Assembly (NCBI GenBank): GCA_002256055.1
Contig: NKIE01000023.1
Coordinates: forward strand, 1-14,449
Direction: 5' to 3'
Length of the DNA stretch: 14,449 nucleotides
Source: Pseudomonas sp. PGPPP3
GTDB taxonomy: Bacteria > Pseudomonadota > Gammaproteobacteria > Pseudomonadales > Pseudomonadaceae
In this document: positions 1 through 6,867 of the stretch, one piece after another
Numbering within the stretch: position 1 is the first letter of the stretch
Layout: each line of letters starts with the position of its first letter
Program-made: the position numbers and the translations under genes
Notes under the pieces: generated by a model
Told to the model about the DNA's origin: nothing
Database searches by the model: none
What the model saw: only the letters and a program-made list of their open reading frames with translations

Positions 1-359
1 ATTTCATCGAGGGCGAACAGGTCCAATGGGTCAGACATCCCGACCAGCAGCCCGCCCGCCTCACGGGTCAGGATGATGGCGCGAAAACGCCGGGCCATGG
101 CCTCCGGCAGGCTCTGCACCAAGGCGTTGTCGAACTTGAAGTGGCGCAGTTCGACAAACGGAATCTTCATCTGCTCGGACAACGCCGTGAGCAACCGCAC
201 CTCGGCAACAAAGCCGAGGTCGATCACCGCGCGGCCGAGCTTGGAGCCACTGCGCTTCTGCTCCTGCAGGGCCAGTTGCAGCTGCGCGTCGGTCAACAGA
301 CCCGCCTGAATCAGCAGGTCGCCGAGGCGTACCTTGCGCTGGCGAACATCATCGCTCAT
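1..359 (-). CDS. mshE: MshE, MSHA pilus extension ATPase (5' part only)
   Basis: This is the N-terminal 119 residues of a GspE/PilB-family ATPase that powers polymerisation of the MSHA type IV pilus from the cytoplasmic face of the inner membrane. The rest, including Walker A and B, lies beyond the left edge. The visible part is an MshEN (T2SSE_N) domain. Residues 11-34 (RLGDLLIQAG...LQEQ) and 40-63 (KLGRAVIDLG...LSEQ) are two 24-residue motifs 5 residues apart, matching the known c-di-GMP-binding consensus. The following segment, about residues 64-119 (IPFVEL...VGMSDPLDLFALDE), is typical of the MshEN/GspE N-terminal fold. The ATG overlaps the mshN stop in an ATGA, implying translational coupling. 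It is the last gene of the visible operon. PilB or GspE are alternatives by fold, but the mshI-to-mshN context settles the name. Confidence 0.9.
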   Translation of the reverse strand, partial: MSDDVRQRKVRLGDLLIQAGLLTDAQLQLALQEQKRSGSKLGRAVIDLGFVAEVRLLTALSEQMKIPFVELRHFKFDNALVQSLPEAMARRFRAIILTREAGGLLVGMSDPLDLFALDE

Positions 360-1720
360 GAGGGCTCCTTCAACGCGCCGGCTCGCTCGCTGGCAAAGCG
401 CCGCGAGCTCTCGTCCAGGCCTTGGCCCTGAAGGGCCAGTCGGTAATGTTTGGCCGCTTCGGCCGGTTGTTCCAGCTGTTCCAGCGCAATCGCCAGCCCC
501 AGTTGCCAGGTAGCCTGGGCGGGACGCAAGGCGACCAGTCGACGATACACCGCCGCGCTTTGCGCCCACTGCCGGGTTTGCTGATAACTGGCGGCCAGCA
601 AAGCGTGGTAGCCAGGCTCAGTGCTCAGCGCCGGGGCATGTTGACTGAGGGTCGCCACGGCCGCGGCCATGGCACCGCTTTGCAACTGGGCGCGAGCCAA
701 CAGCATGCGCAACTCAACATCAAGGGGATACTGGCGCACCTGCGCCGGTAACCAGGCGAGCAACTGGGCGGACTGACCGGCACCTTGATAGGCCTGAGCT
801 AACCAGCGCACCACCTCTGGGTCACCGCTGTGGCTGGCATGCAGTGCTTCCAACTCACGGATGGCGCGCGGGTAATCCTGCTCCAGCAAGTGCTGGTGCG
901 CCTGAGTCCGCGGGTCAGCCTGATGGCTGGCGATGCGTACCTGCGGCGGCCCACTGGGCAGCTCCACAATAGGTTGTTTGGCCACCGGGGCCGGCGCGGC
1001 GGTGGGTGAACGTGGCTTGTCGGCCGGCACCGGGCGACTGGCCCACTCCGGCATTGGCGCCTCAACCTCAACCGGCGCGGCCGTCGCTGGGGCGTAAGCC
1101 TCCACAGCGGGCTCAACCACCTCGGCAGCAGCCTGCAGCGGCACTTCCAGCCACAACAACCAACGGTCGCCAGCAGGCTCCAGCCGATCACTCAACTGCA
1201 GCTGTTCACCCAGGCCGACCAGCAGGATCTGCACACCATCGCCCTTGGCCTCGACGCGCCAGGACAGGCTGCGCCCGGCCTTCTGCACCCGGCCCTGATA
1301 GGGTTCGGCGCCCATCTGCACGCCCGGCAGGAACAGGCTGACGGCGCCGCTCTCTTCACTGCGCTGGTAGGCCACGGAGCTGTCCAGCAGCACCTGCAAC
1401 AGCAGGCGGCGGCCGTCATTCTGCGGCAACACCTCGAGCACCCGCGGTGCCGGCGCAACGACCGGCGCGCTTACCACCGGTTCAGGGGCAAACAACGGCG
1501 GCGGCTCGCCATTCACCACTCGACCGATCATCAACCCAACCATCACCCCGATCAGGATCACCGCGCCCAACCAGATTAGCCCGCGACGCAGGCGCTCCGT
1601 CCGCTCACGGCGTGCCGCACCCGCTTCATCCACCGCCTGCAAGCTGTCGCGCAGCGGCCATTCGCCTGGTGCTGCCCGGCGCGCTTCGAGGTCGCGCAGC
1701 ATGTCGTTGACCAAGCTCAT
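356..1720 (-). CDS. mshN: MshN, TPR-containing MSHA biogenesis protein
   Basis: This 454-residue bitopic inner-membrane protein belongs to the MSHA pilus apparatus. It has a short cytoplasmic N-terminus (MSLVNDMLRDLEARR), one membrane segment at about residues 47-69 and a large periplasmic part. Residues 95-196 are rich in alternating hydrophobics and look like a beta domain. Residues 197-265 form a Pro/Ala/Val/Glu linker. Residues 270-445 are TPR-like helix pairs (for example DYPRAIRELEALHASHSGDPEVVRWLAQAY and QWAQSAAVYRRLVALRPAQATWQLGLAIALEQL in part). The start at 1720 is preferred over an upstream in-frame codon at 1750, because it gives an ATGA overlap with the mshM stop and the usual MshN N-terminus. 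It lies between mshM and mshE, the order known from Vibrio. The exact biochemical role of MshN is not established; scaffolding is inferred from the TPRs. Confidence 0.88.
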   Translation of the reverse strand: MSLVNDMLRDLEARRAAPGEWPLRDSLQAVDEAGAARRERTERLRRGLIWLGAVILIGVMVGLMIGRVVNGEPPPLFAPEPVVSAPVVAPAPRVLEVLPQNDGRRLLLQVLLDSSVAYQRSEESGAVSLFLPGVQMGAEPYQGRVQKAGRSLSWRVEAKGDGVQILLVGLGEQLQLSDRLEPAGDRWLLWLEVPLQAAAEVVEPAVEAYAPATAAPVEVEAPMPEWASRPVPADKPRSPTAAPAPVAKQPIVELPSGPPQVRIASHQADPRTQAHQHLLEQDYPRAIRELEALHASHSGDPEVVRWLAQAYQGAGQSAQLLAWLPAQVRQYPLDVELRMLLARAQLQSGAMAAAVATLSQHAPALSTEPGYHALLAASYQQTRQWAQSAAVYRRLVALRPAQATWQLGLAIALEQLEQPAEAAKHYRLALQGQGLDESSRRFASERAGALKEPS

Positions 1721-2646
1721 GACCACAGCTCCCGCAGTGGCGCCAGCCATGGCCAGGCACCCAACACCAGCAAAGCCAGCGCGCAGGCGGCCAAGCCCCA
1801 GCGCAGCCAGGACGGCACAATCTGCAACAACGAAGGCGCGCCGTCGGTATCGGCCAAGGCACGGCGCACTTGCGCCACACCCACCTGCCGGCGCCCCTCG
1901 CCATAAGTGGCCATCAATGCTTTGTTGCCGAGAATATTCAGCAGCCGCGGAATGCCGCCGCTGCCACGCACCAAGAGACGCACGGCAGCGGGACTGAACA
2001 AGGGTTCGCCACGATAACCAGCCACGCTCAGACGCTCCTGCAAATAGCGCCCGGTGTCGGTGACATCCAACGGCCGCAGGCGATAGGCAAAGGTGATGCG
2101 CTGGCGCAGCTGGCGGAATTCATGGCGCGCCAGGGTGGCATCCAGCTCCGGCTGGCCAAACAACACCACCTGCAGCAGCTTGTGCTGCTCGGTTTCCAGA
2201 TTGGTCAGCAAGCGCAGGGCCTCAAGGGTTTTATCCGGTAGGGCCTGGGCCTCGTCGATCAGCAATACGGTACTTTTGCCCTGCGCCGCCAGCTCAATCA
2301 GGCGGTGATGCAACGCATCCAGCAAGCTCATGGCATCGTGGCTTTCGACCGCGTCGATGCGCAGCTCACGGGCCAGAGCCTGGCGCAAATCCAGCGGCGA
2401 CAGGCACGGATTGGGCAGGTAGGCCAACTGGTAACGCTCGCTGTCCAACAGGTTGAGCAACGCTCGGCACAACAGGGTTTTGCCAGTGCCTACCTCGCCG
2501 GTCACCTTGATAAAGCCCTCGCCTTCACCCAACGCCACCCGCAACAGGTTCAGACAGGCCTGATAAGGCGCCAGCTGAACCAGAAACTCGGTGTTGGGGG
2601 TCAGCGCGAAAGGCTTTTCACGCAGCCCGAAGTAGGCCTGATACAT
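1717..2646 (-). CDS. mshM: MshM, ExeA/GspA-like AAA ATPase of the MSHA pilus
   Basis: This 309-residue AAA+ protein is related to ExeA/GspA, which help secretins assemble through the peptidoglycan. It opens with the family signature YQAYFGLREKPFALTPN. Walker A is GEVGTGKT (residues 50-57) and Walker B is TVLLIDEAQ (126-134). A sensor-1-like LLQVVLFGQPEL lies at 157-168, an arginine-finger-like RQR at 181-183, and a sensor-2-like GGIPRLLNILGNKA at 230-243. A single hydrophobic segment at about 283-301 near the C-terminus should anchor it in the inner membrane with the ATPase in the cytoplasm. Unlike ExeA it has no long periplasmic domain after this segment. It starts 3 nt after the mshL stop and its own stop overlaps the mshN start. 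All nucleotide-binding motifs look intact. Confidence 0.92.
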   Translation of the reverse strand: MYQAYFGLREKPFALTPNTEFLVQLAPYQACLNLLRVALGEGEGFIKVTGEVGTGKTLLCRALLNLLDSERYQLAYLPNPCLSPLDLRQALARELRIDAVESHDAMSLLDALHHRLIELAAQGKSTVLLIDEAQALPDKTLEALRLLTNLETEQHKLLQVVLFGQPELDATLARHEFRQLRQRITFAYRLRPLDVTDTGRYLQERLSVAGYRGEPLFSPAAVRLLVRGSGGIPRLLNILGNKALMATYGEGRRQVGVAQVRRALADTDGAPSLLQIVPSWLRWGLAACALALLVLGAWPWLAPLRELWS

Positions 2647-2649
2647 GGG

Positions 2650-4251
2650 TTATCTCAGCTCTTTGAAGGCCGCAGCGCTCTTCTGGATTTCGTTGATCCA
2701 GGTGTCGTCGGCGACCACTTGCGGGCGCATGAGAATCACCAGTTCGCTCTTCTTCAGGCTCTTGCGCTGCTGCTGGAATAGCCAGCCGACGAAGGGCAAG
2801 TCCGACAGCCAGGGCACATTGGCATCGAGGTTTTCGTTGTCGTTCTGCAACAGGCCACCGATTACCACCACCTGACCACTGCGGGCGCGGACGATGGAAT
2901 CCGATTGCCGCGAGGTGGTACGGGCGGTCGGCAGGTTGAGGGTACCGAAGGTATCGCCCAGGTTGATCTGGGTATCGTCCTCGGTGACCTTGCTCACCGA
3001 TGGGCGCACATGCAGGGTGACCTGACCCTGGCCATCGATCTGCGGGGTGACATCGAGAGAAATCCCGGAGAAGAACGGCGTCAGGGTGATGTCGGGCGTC
3101 GAGCTGCCATCACCGTTGGTACTGGTGGTGGTACTGGAGGAGACGTCTGTGACGAAGTACTCGTCAGTGCCGACCTTGATCACCGCCTTTTGATTGTTCA
3201 GGGTGGAAATCCGCGGGGTGGACAGCACGCGCACTTCACCCTGGGTTTCCAGCAGCTCCAGCACGCCTTCGAAGTCACCGACATTCAGTCCGGCGCTGAA
3301 TACACCGCCAAGCGTCTGCGGGCCGACCAACAGATCACCGGCAACGCCAACAATGCCTTTGCTGCCGGCCACCGACCAGTCGACGCCGGCCTGGAATTTA
3401 TCGTTGAGGTTCACTTCGAGCATCTTGGTTTCCAGGATCACCTGGCGCTGCAGGTTGATATGCGCCTGCTTGAGAAAACCCTCGACACTTTGCTGATCGG
3501 CGCTGGACGCACGCACCACCATCAGCCCAGCCTGAGGGTTAATCACCACGCTGTTGGTCTCTTCGTCGCCAACGATCATGCTGACCACGCTGTTGAGCTC
3601 CTTCCAGAAATCCACATTGCTGGTGGTGATCAACTGGGTCGATGGCCGGGTGGTCGACGAGGTGCTGTTGCTGGTGGTGCCGTTGTTGCTGTCGGTGTTG
3701 TCGCTGGTGGTCACCTGCCCGGAGCTGACCTCGGTGTCGGTAATGCCCTGGCGCTGCAGGTTGAGGTAGTTGATGTCATAGGTGCGGGTGATCGCCTGGT
3801 TGGGCAGGATCTGGTAGCCATAGCTGGTGCGGCTGAAGTCATAGCCGTAGCTGTCGCGCACCGCCGTCAGTATTTCTTCGAGAGTGACGTTGCGCAGGCT
3901 GAAGGTGATGTTGCCCGTCACCTCGGGATGCACCACCAGATTCTGACCGGCACCATCCATCAGACTGAGGAAAAAGTCCCGCGCCGGCATGTCTTTAACC
4001 GCCACATCCAGACGCGCACCTCGCCGTGGCTGAGCCTCCAGCAACGGCGGTGCAATCAGCGCGGCCTGCACCGCCGCCGGTGGCGCCACCTTGCCACGGC
4101 TTTGCGCCAAGCTTTCATCCAGCAGGCGATTGCTCTGATCGTAGAGTTGCTTGTCGCCATCGGTGAAGGTCTGACAGGAGGCCAGCAGGCTCAGCGTGCC
4201 GAGCAGCGCCAGACGAGTCAGGGTGAGACGCAGCGGAGGAATGGACTGCAT
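2650..4251 (-). CDS. mshL: MshL, outer-membrane secretin lipoprotein of the MSHA pilus
   Basis: This 533-residue secretin forms the outer-membrane channel through which the pilus emerges. Residues 1-26 are a lipoprotein signal peptide with lipobox LLASC, so Cys26 should be lipidated. Residues 80-140 are a secretin/TonB N-terminal (STN-like) domain (MPARDFFLSLMDGAGQNLVVHPEVTGNITFSLRNVTLEEIL in part), followed by short N-domain segments at about 150-280. Ser/Thr/Asn-rich stretches lie at 176-208 and 371-386. The beta-barrel secretin domain covers about 330-513 and contains GEVRVLSTPRISTLNNQKA and the hallmark VPWLSDLPFVGWLFQ at 479-493, then SELVILMRPQVV. The start lies 4 nt after the mshK stop and the end lies 3 nt before mshM. 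The PulD/PilQ families share the barrel, but size and context indicate MshL. Confidence 0.95.
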   Translation of the reverse strand: MQSIPPLRLTLTRLALLGTLSLLASCQTFTDGDKQLYDQSNRLLDESLAQSRGKVAPPAAVQAALIAPPLLEAQPRRGARLDVAVKDMPARDFFLSLMDGAGQNLVVHPEVTGNITFSLRNVTLEEILTAVRDSYGYDFSRTSYGYQILPNQAITRTYDINYLNLQRQGITDTEVSSGQVTTSDNTDSNNGTTSNSTSSTTRPSTQLITTSNVDFWKELNSVVSMIVGDEETNSVVINPQAGLMVVRASSADQQSVEGFLKQAHINLQRQVILETKMLEVNLNDKFQAGVDWSVAGSKGIVGVAGDLLVGPQTLGGVFSAGLNVGDFEGVLELLETQGEVRVLSTPRISTLNNQKAVIKVGTDEYFVTDVSSSTTTSTNGDGSSTPDITLTPFFSGISLDVTPQIDGQGQVTLHVRPSVSKVTEDDTQINLGDTFGTLNLPTARTTSRQSDSIVRARSGQVVVIGGLLQNDNENLDANVPWLSDLPFVGWLFQQQRKSLKKSELVILMRPQVVADDTWINEIQKSAAAFKELR

Positions 4252-4255
4252 GGCG

Positions 4256-4573
4256 TTATCGACTCAATTTCATGATGGGTTCGACCAGGCGCAGGACTTC
4301 CTGCTGACCTTGCCGTTCAAGGACCACGGAGTGGGCATAAATAGCCCGCAGACGTGCGCCGCCAAGGTCATCACCGACCTTGACCTGCTGGCCACTGATG
4401 ACCGCATGGGCCTGGCCATTGCTGCGCATGATCGCCTGCAGCACCAGGGCTGGTTGGGCGCTATCCGTTTGCGCTTCCGAGCGCAGGGTAGTGGGCGCCT
4501 GGGTAGGGTCCAATGCCGCCTGCGCGCCGGCACTGCAGGCCAGCAACAAAACCAGATAAACAGACTTAAACAC
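4256..4573 (-). CDS. mshK: MshK, PilP/GspC-like periplasmic MSHA biogenesis protein
   Basis: This is a 105-residue exported protein. Residues 1-19 (FKSVYLVLLLACSAGAQA) form a signal peptide with likely cleavage after AQA. The rest carries a small beta domain of the PilP/GspC homology-region type: ALVLQAIMRSNGQAHAVISG, then QQVKVGDDLGGARLRAIYAHSVVLERQGQQEVLRL. In related systems this domain connects the inner-membrane platform to the secretin. I chose a GTG start at 4573: it overlaps the mshJ stop (GTGTTTAA), has a GGGGTGG purine-rich stretch just upstream and gives a compact signal peptide. Another GTG at 4591 would add MKRGGS and cannot be excluded. The gene ends 4 nt before mshL, consistent with their products working together. 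Confidence 0.85.
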   Translation of the reverse strand: MFKSVYLVLLLACSAGAQAALDPTQAPTTLRSEAQTDSAQPALVLQAIMRSNGQAHAVISGQQVKVGDDLGGARLRAIYAHSVVLERQGQQEVLRLVEPIMKLSR

Positions 4574-5243
4574 CGATCCACCCCGCTTCACGGCTAAGGG
4601 TATAGAGCACCAGGGTGATGGTGGCTGGCGCGCCGGCTACCTTGCTGACCTGATAATCGAGGCTATCCCAATGCAGGCGCCAGCCGCTGGCCTGAATCGC
4701 CTGCAGGTAGCTGAGCAGATCGAAATAACCGCCTTCCAGGCTGAGTTTGAGGCCGTGCTTGTAGAGGGTCAGGGGGGCTTCAGCGACGGTGACCGGATCG
4801 CCCGCTGCCGAAGCAGTGGCGACTGCCGGAAGCTGCAAGGGCTCGCTAAAACTCTGCAGGCTGAGCAAGCGCAGATTCGCCTGGGTGCGCAGCAACTCTT
4901 CCAGAACGCCGCGCATTTTCGCTGCAGGCATCAGCCCGGCGGTGTCACGATCAATCTCGCCAATCAGCTGCTCGCCGCCCGCCTGAGCGGCGAGCAAGGC
5001 CGAGCGATAAGGCAGATTGGGATCGGCCGCCAGCTGTGCCTGCAACTCGGCCAGGCCAACTTGCGCCGCCTGCTGGCGGGCCTCGGCGCTGCGTTGCAAA
5101 GTCTGCTGCTGGGCGCCGCGCTGAGCTAACGGGTCGCCCAGCAGCACCATATACAGCATGCCTACCAGCGCCACGGCGCCGGCATAGGTCAACCACTGCT
5201 CACGCGGCGCCAACAGCAGCCAGCGTTGCAACAGATTATTCAT
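4566..5243 (-). CDS. mshJ: MshJ, PilO/GspM-like MSHA biogenesis protein
   Basis: This is a 225-residue bitopic inner-membrane protein. A short cytoplasmic N-terminus (MNNLLQRWLLLAPREQW) is followed by a membrane segment at about residues 18-36, a coiled-coil-like Gln/Ala-rich stretch (40-75), and a C-terminal alpha/beta region at about 115-215. The last contains YKHGLKLSLEGGYFDLLSYLQAIQ, typical of PilO/GspM-type platform proteins. It should pair with the upstream PilN-like protein in the periplasm. I chose the ATG at 5243, which has GAGG about 9 nt upstream and overlaps the preceding stop as ATGAATAA. An ATG at 5258 would have its purine tract touching the start codon, so it is less likely. 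The 3' end overlaps mshK. Confidence 0.86.
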   Translation of the reverse strand: MNNLLQRWLLLAPREQWLTYAGAVALVGMLYMVLLGDPLAQRGAQQQTLQRSAEARQQAAQVGLAELQAQLAADPNLPYRSALLAAQAGGEQLIGEIDRDTAGLMPAAKMRGVLEELLRTQANLRLLSLQSFSEPLQLPAVATASAAGDPVTVAEAPLTLYKHGLKLSLEGGYFDLLSYLQAIQASGWRLHWDSLDYQVSKVAGAPATITLVLYTLSREAGWIGV

Positions 5244-5844
5244 GCTCTTGGCCCTCATCCTTCAGGCGCGACGCCAGGCGGAAACTGAGCACGCCGGCCT
5301 CATTGCGTTGCAATTCAAAATCAGCAAAGGCACGACCGCTAAATACCGGGCTGACGCCGAGGCTTTGCAAGTACAGCGGCAGTAACTCCTGATCCTGGCT
5401 GAAGCCCTGCAAACTCATCTGGCTGCCCCCCTCGGCGAGGCGAATGCGGCTGAGCCACAAACCCGCGGGCGGATGACGCTCGGACAATGCGGCCAACGGC
5501 GCAACAAAGCCACTGCGCTGCTGAGCGCCAAGTCGCTGCAAATGACTCACCAGCCGCTGCAACTGCTGATTGGCGGCCTCCTGCTTAGCCAACTGCAGTG
5601 GCAAGCCAGGGTCCAGTTGCGGCGCGCGAAAACTGCTCTTGGCGCGTTCGAAATCACCTTCTAGCTGCTGAGCACGCACCTGCGCTGCATCGGCTTGCGC
5701 GGTGTGCACGTGCAACCGCCACGCCTGCCAGCCGCCATGCACAAGCATTAGAGTAAACAGGGCAATCCAGCCCAGGGTCATCTGCCGCGGGCTGGGGCCG
5801 TCACGGCGTTTGTGCTCGACCTGATAGAGGTTGATATTTTGCAT
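5236..5844 (-). CDS. PilN-like MSHA biogenesis protein (MshI2-type)
   Basis: This 202-residue bitopic membrane protein starts with MQNINLYQ, equivalent to the conserved INL motif of PilN, by which PilN docks onto PilM. A membrane segment at about residues 23-44 (MTLGWIALFTLMLVHGGWQAW) is followed by a long coiled-coil-like helix (about 45-115) and a small alpha/beta domain (about 120-195; GLWLSRIRLAEGGSQMSLQGFSQD in part). It is inferred to bridge cytoplasmic MshI and periplasmic MshJ. A strong AGGAGG at 5849-5854 lies 4 nt before the ATG, inside the end of mshI, and the two genes share TGATG. Genome annotations call such genes mshI or mshI2; I leave the symbol open. Confidence 0.85.
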   Translation of the reverse strand: MQNINLYQVEHKRRDGPSPRQMTLGWIALFTLMLVHGGWQAWRLHVHTAQADAAQVRAQQLEGDFERAKSSFRAPQLDPGLPLQLAKQEAANQQLQRLVSHLQRLGAQQRSGFVAPLAALSERHPPAGLWLSRIRLAEGGSQMSLQGFSQDQELLPLYLQSLGVSPVFSGRAFADFELQRNEAGVLSFRLASRLKDEGQEHE

Positions 5845-6761
5845 CAGGCCTCCTGGCGCAAAGCCGCGCCGACGGCGGCCAGGCAGTAGGCCTGCTGCTG
5901 CTCGTCCAGCTCGGCGGCAGCCTGACCGACAAACAGCTCTCGCAGATCGAGGGCTTGCAGGTTGACCGCCAGGCCCGCGCTCAAGGCCGCCAGCACTGCG
6001 GCGCCATCACGCTTCATCGGCAACAGCAGCAGGCGGTTGATGTAGCCCTTACCCAACTGGCTTTCGAAGTAATCCAGCGAGCGCTGGATTTCTAGGGTCA
6101 CCCCAGTAAATCCCTCGTCGACCCGGTCCAGGCCCTGCTCGATACGTCGTGCCATATACAGGTCGGCGCCCTGCTGAATACAAATCAGACCTTCGCTGGA
6201 GCGTAGGCGTAACAACCCCAGGTTGAGACCTTCAGCACCAGCCTGCTGGCCAAGATTGCGAAAAGCCATCTCGGTGACATCGATACTCTGCAGGCGCAGG
6301 CCGGCCTGTTTGAGCAGGGCTGTCCAGGTCGTCACGTGAGATTTAGCCAGTACCGCGCAATAGGCCATCCGCGAACGGCCCCGATAGGCATCTTCAGGCA
6401 GGGCGAAGGCATCGACCACCACCTGATCCAGCGGTTCGCTGATCAATTCCTTGATGCGCCAACGCAGTGCATCGCGCAGTTCGTCTGCCGGCACGTCAGG
6501 GCAATCAAGCAGGAGCATCTGGTAAAGCGCCGGGTGCAGCACGAAGTTGACCGGCATACCTGCCAGCCCAAACTCTGCCACTAACCCTTTGAGCAACTCA
6601 GGTTGCTGCTCCGGCGTGCCCGGACGAAACAGGCAATTGCGCAACTGCACCGGCTGGCCGGGGGAGCGCTGCACATGGGCCAGGGCGATACCTTCCGGGC
6701 CGATTTCGAGGCCCAGCAAGCCACTCGCTACCTGCTTGTTGTTTTTCATCCACGCCAACAA
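5844..6761 (-). CDS. mshI: MshI, PilM-like actin-fold MSHA biogenesis protein
   Basis: This cytoplasmic PilM/FtsA-like protein is the first visible gene of the MSHA operon. From a TTG at 6761 it is 305 residues: LAWMKNNKQVASGLLGLEIGPEGIALAHVQR and so on. The GLLGLEIGPEGIALAHVQ segment is the first beta-hairpin of the actin-like fold. Later segments include PVNFVLHPALYQMLLLDCPDVPADELRDALRWRIKELI and EIQRSLDYFESQLG, both characteristic of PilM/MshI. It likely recruits the PilN-like partner encoded immediately downstream. The TTG has GAGGG 7 nt upstream (6769-6773). An in-frame ATG exists at 6869, but that start would overlap the divergent trmL start and add an uncharacteristic N-terminus; an ATG at 6749 is also possible. 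The protein is certain, the start only moderately so. Confidence 0.85.
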   Translation of the reverse strand: MLAWMKNNKQVASGLLGLEIGPEGIALAHVQRSPGQPVQLRNCLFRPGTPEQQPELLKGLVAEFGLAGMPVNFVLHPALYQMLLLDCPDVPADELRDALRWRIKELISEPLDQVVVDAFALPEDAYRGRSRMAYCAVLAKSHVTTWTALLKQAGLRLQSIDVTEMAFRNLGQQAGAEGLNLGLLRLRSSEGLICIQQGADLYMARRIEQGLDRVDEGFTGVTLEIQRSLDYFESQLGKGYINRLLLLPMKRDGAAVLAALSAGLAVNLQALDLRELFVGQAAAELDEQQQAYCLAAVGAALRQEA

Positions 6762-6867
6762 GGTCGTTCCCTCAAGCTGCTGCGCCAGGCGCAATCTCCA
6801 CGATGGCCAAGGATTCACCAGCGGCACGCTGTAGAATGAATTTTTCGACTCGACCTTGAGCCCAATC
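6762..6867. promoter_or_regulatory. Divergent mshI/trmL intergenic region
   Basis: This 106-nt gap lies between the inferred TTG start of mshI (minus) and the ATG of trmL (plus), so it should carry both promoters. On the plus strand TAGAAT at 6832-6837 resembles a sigma70 -10 box about 30 nt before trmL, but no good -35 box is seen at the right distance. No convincing promoter could be named for the minus strand. The Shine-Dalgarno of mshI (GAGGG, 6769-6773) is at one end. Confidence 0.35.

Noticed and set aside
2905..4275. Long plus-strand open frame (456 codons) opposite mshL
   Set aside because: Its translation is low-complexity (Gly/His/Val/Gln-rich) without recognisable motifs. It mirrors the GC-biased third codon positions of mshL, a clear secretin.
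6762..6867. Sigma54-type promoter for the pilus operon (TGGCC...TTGC on the minus strand)
   Set aside because: The GG and GC elements are 14 nt apart instead of the required 10, so it does not fit the -24/-12 consensus.
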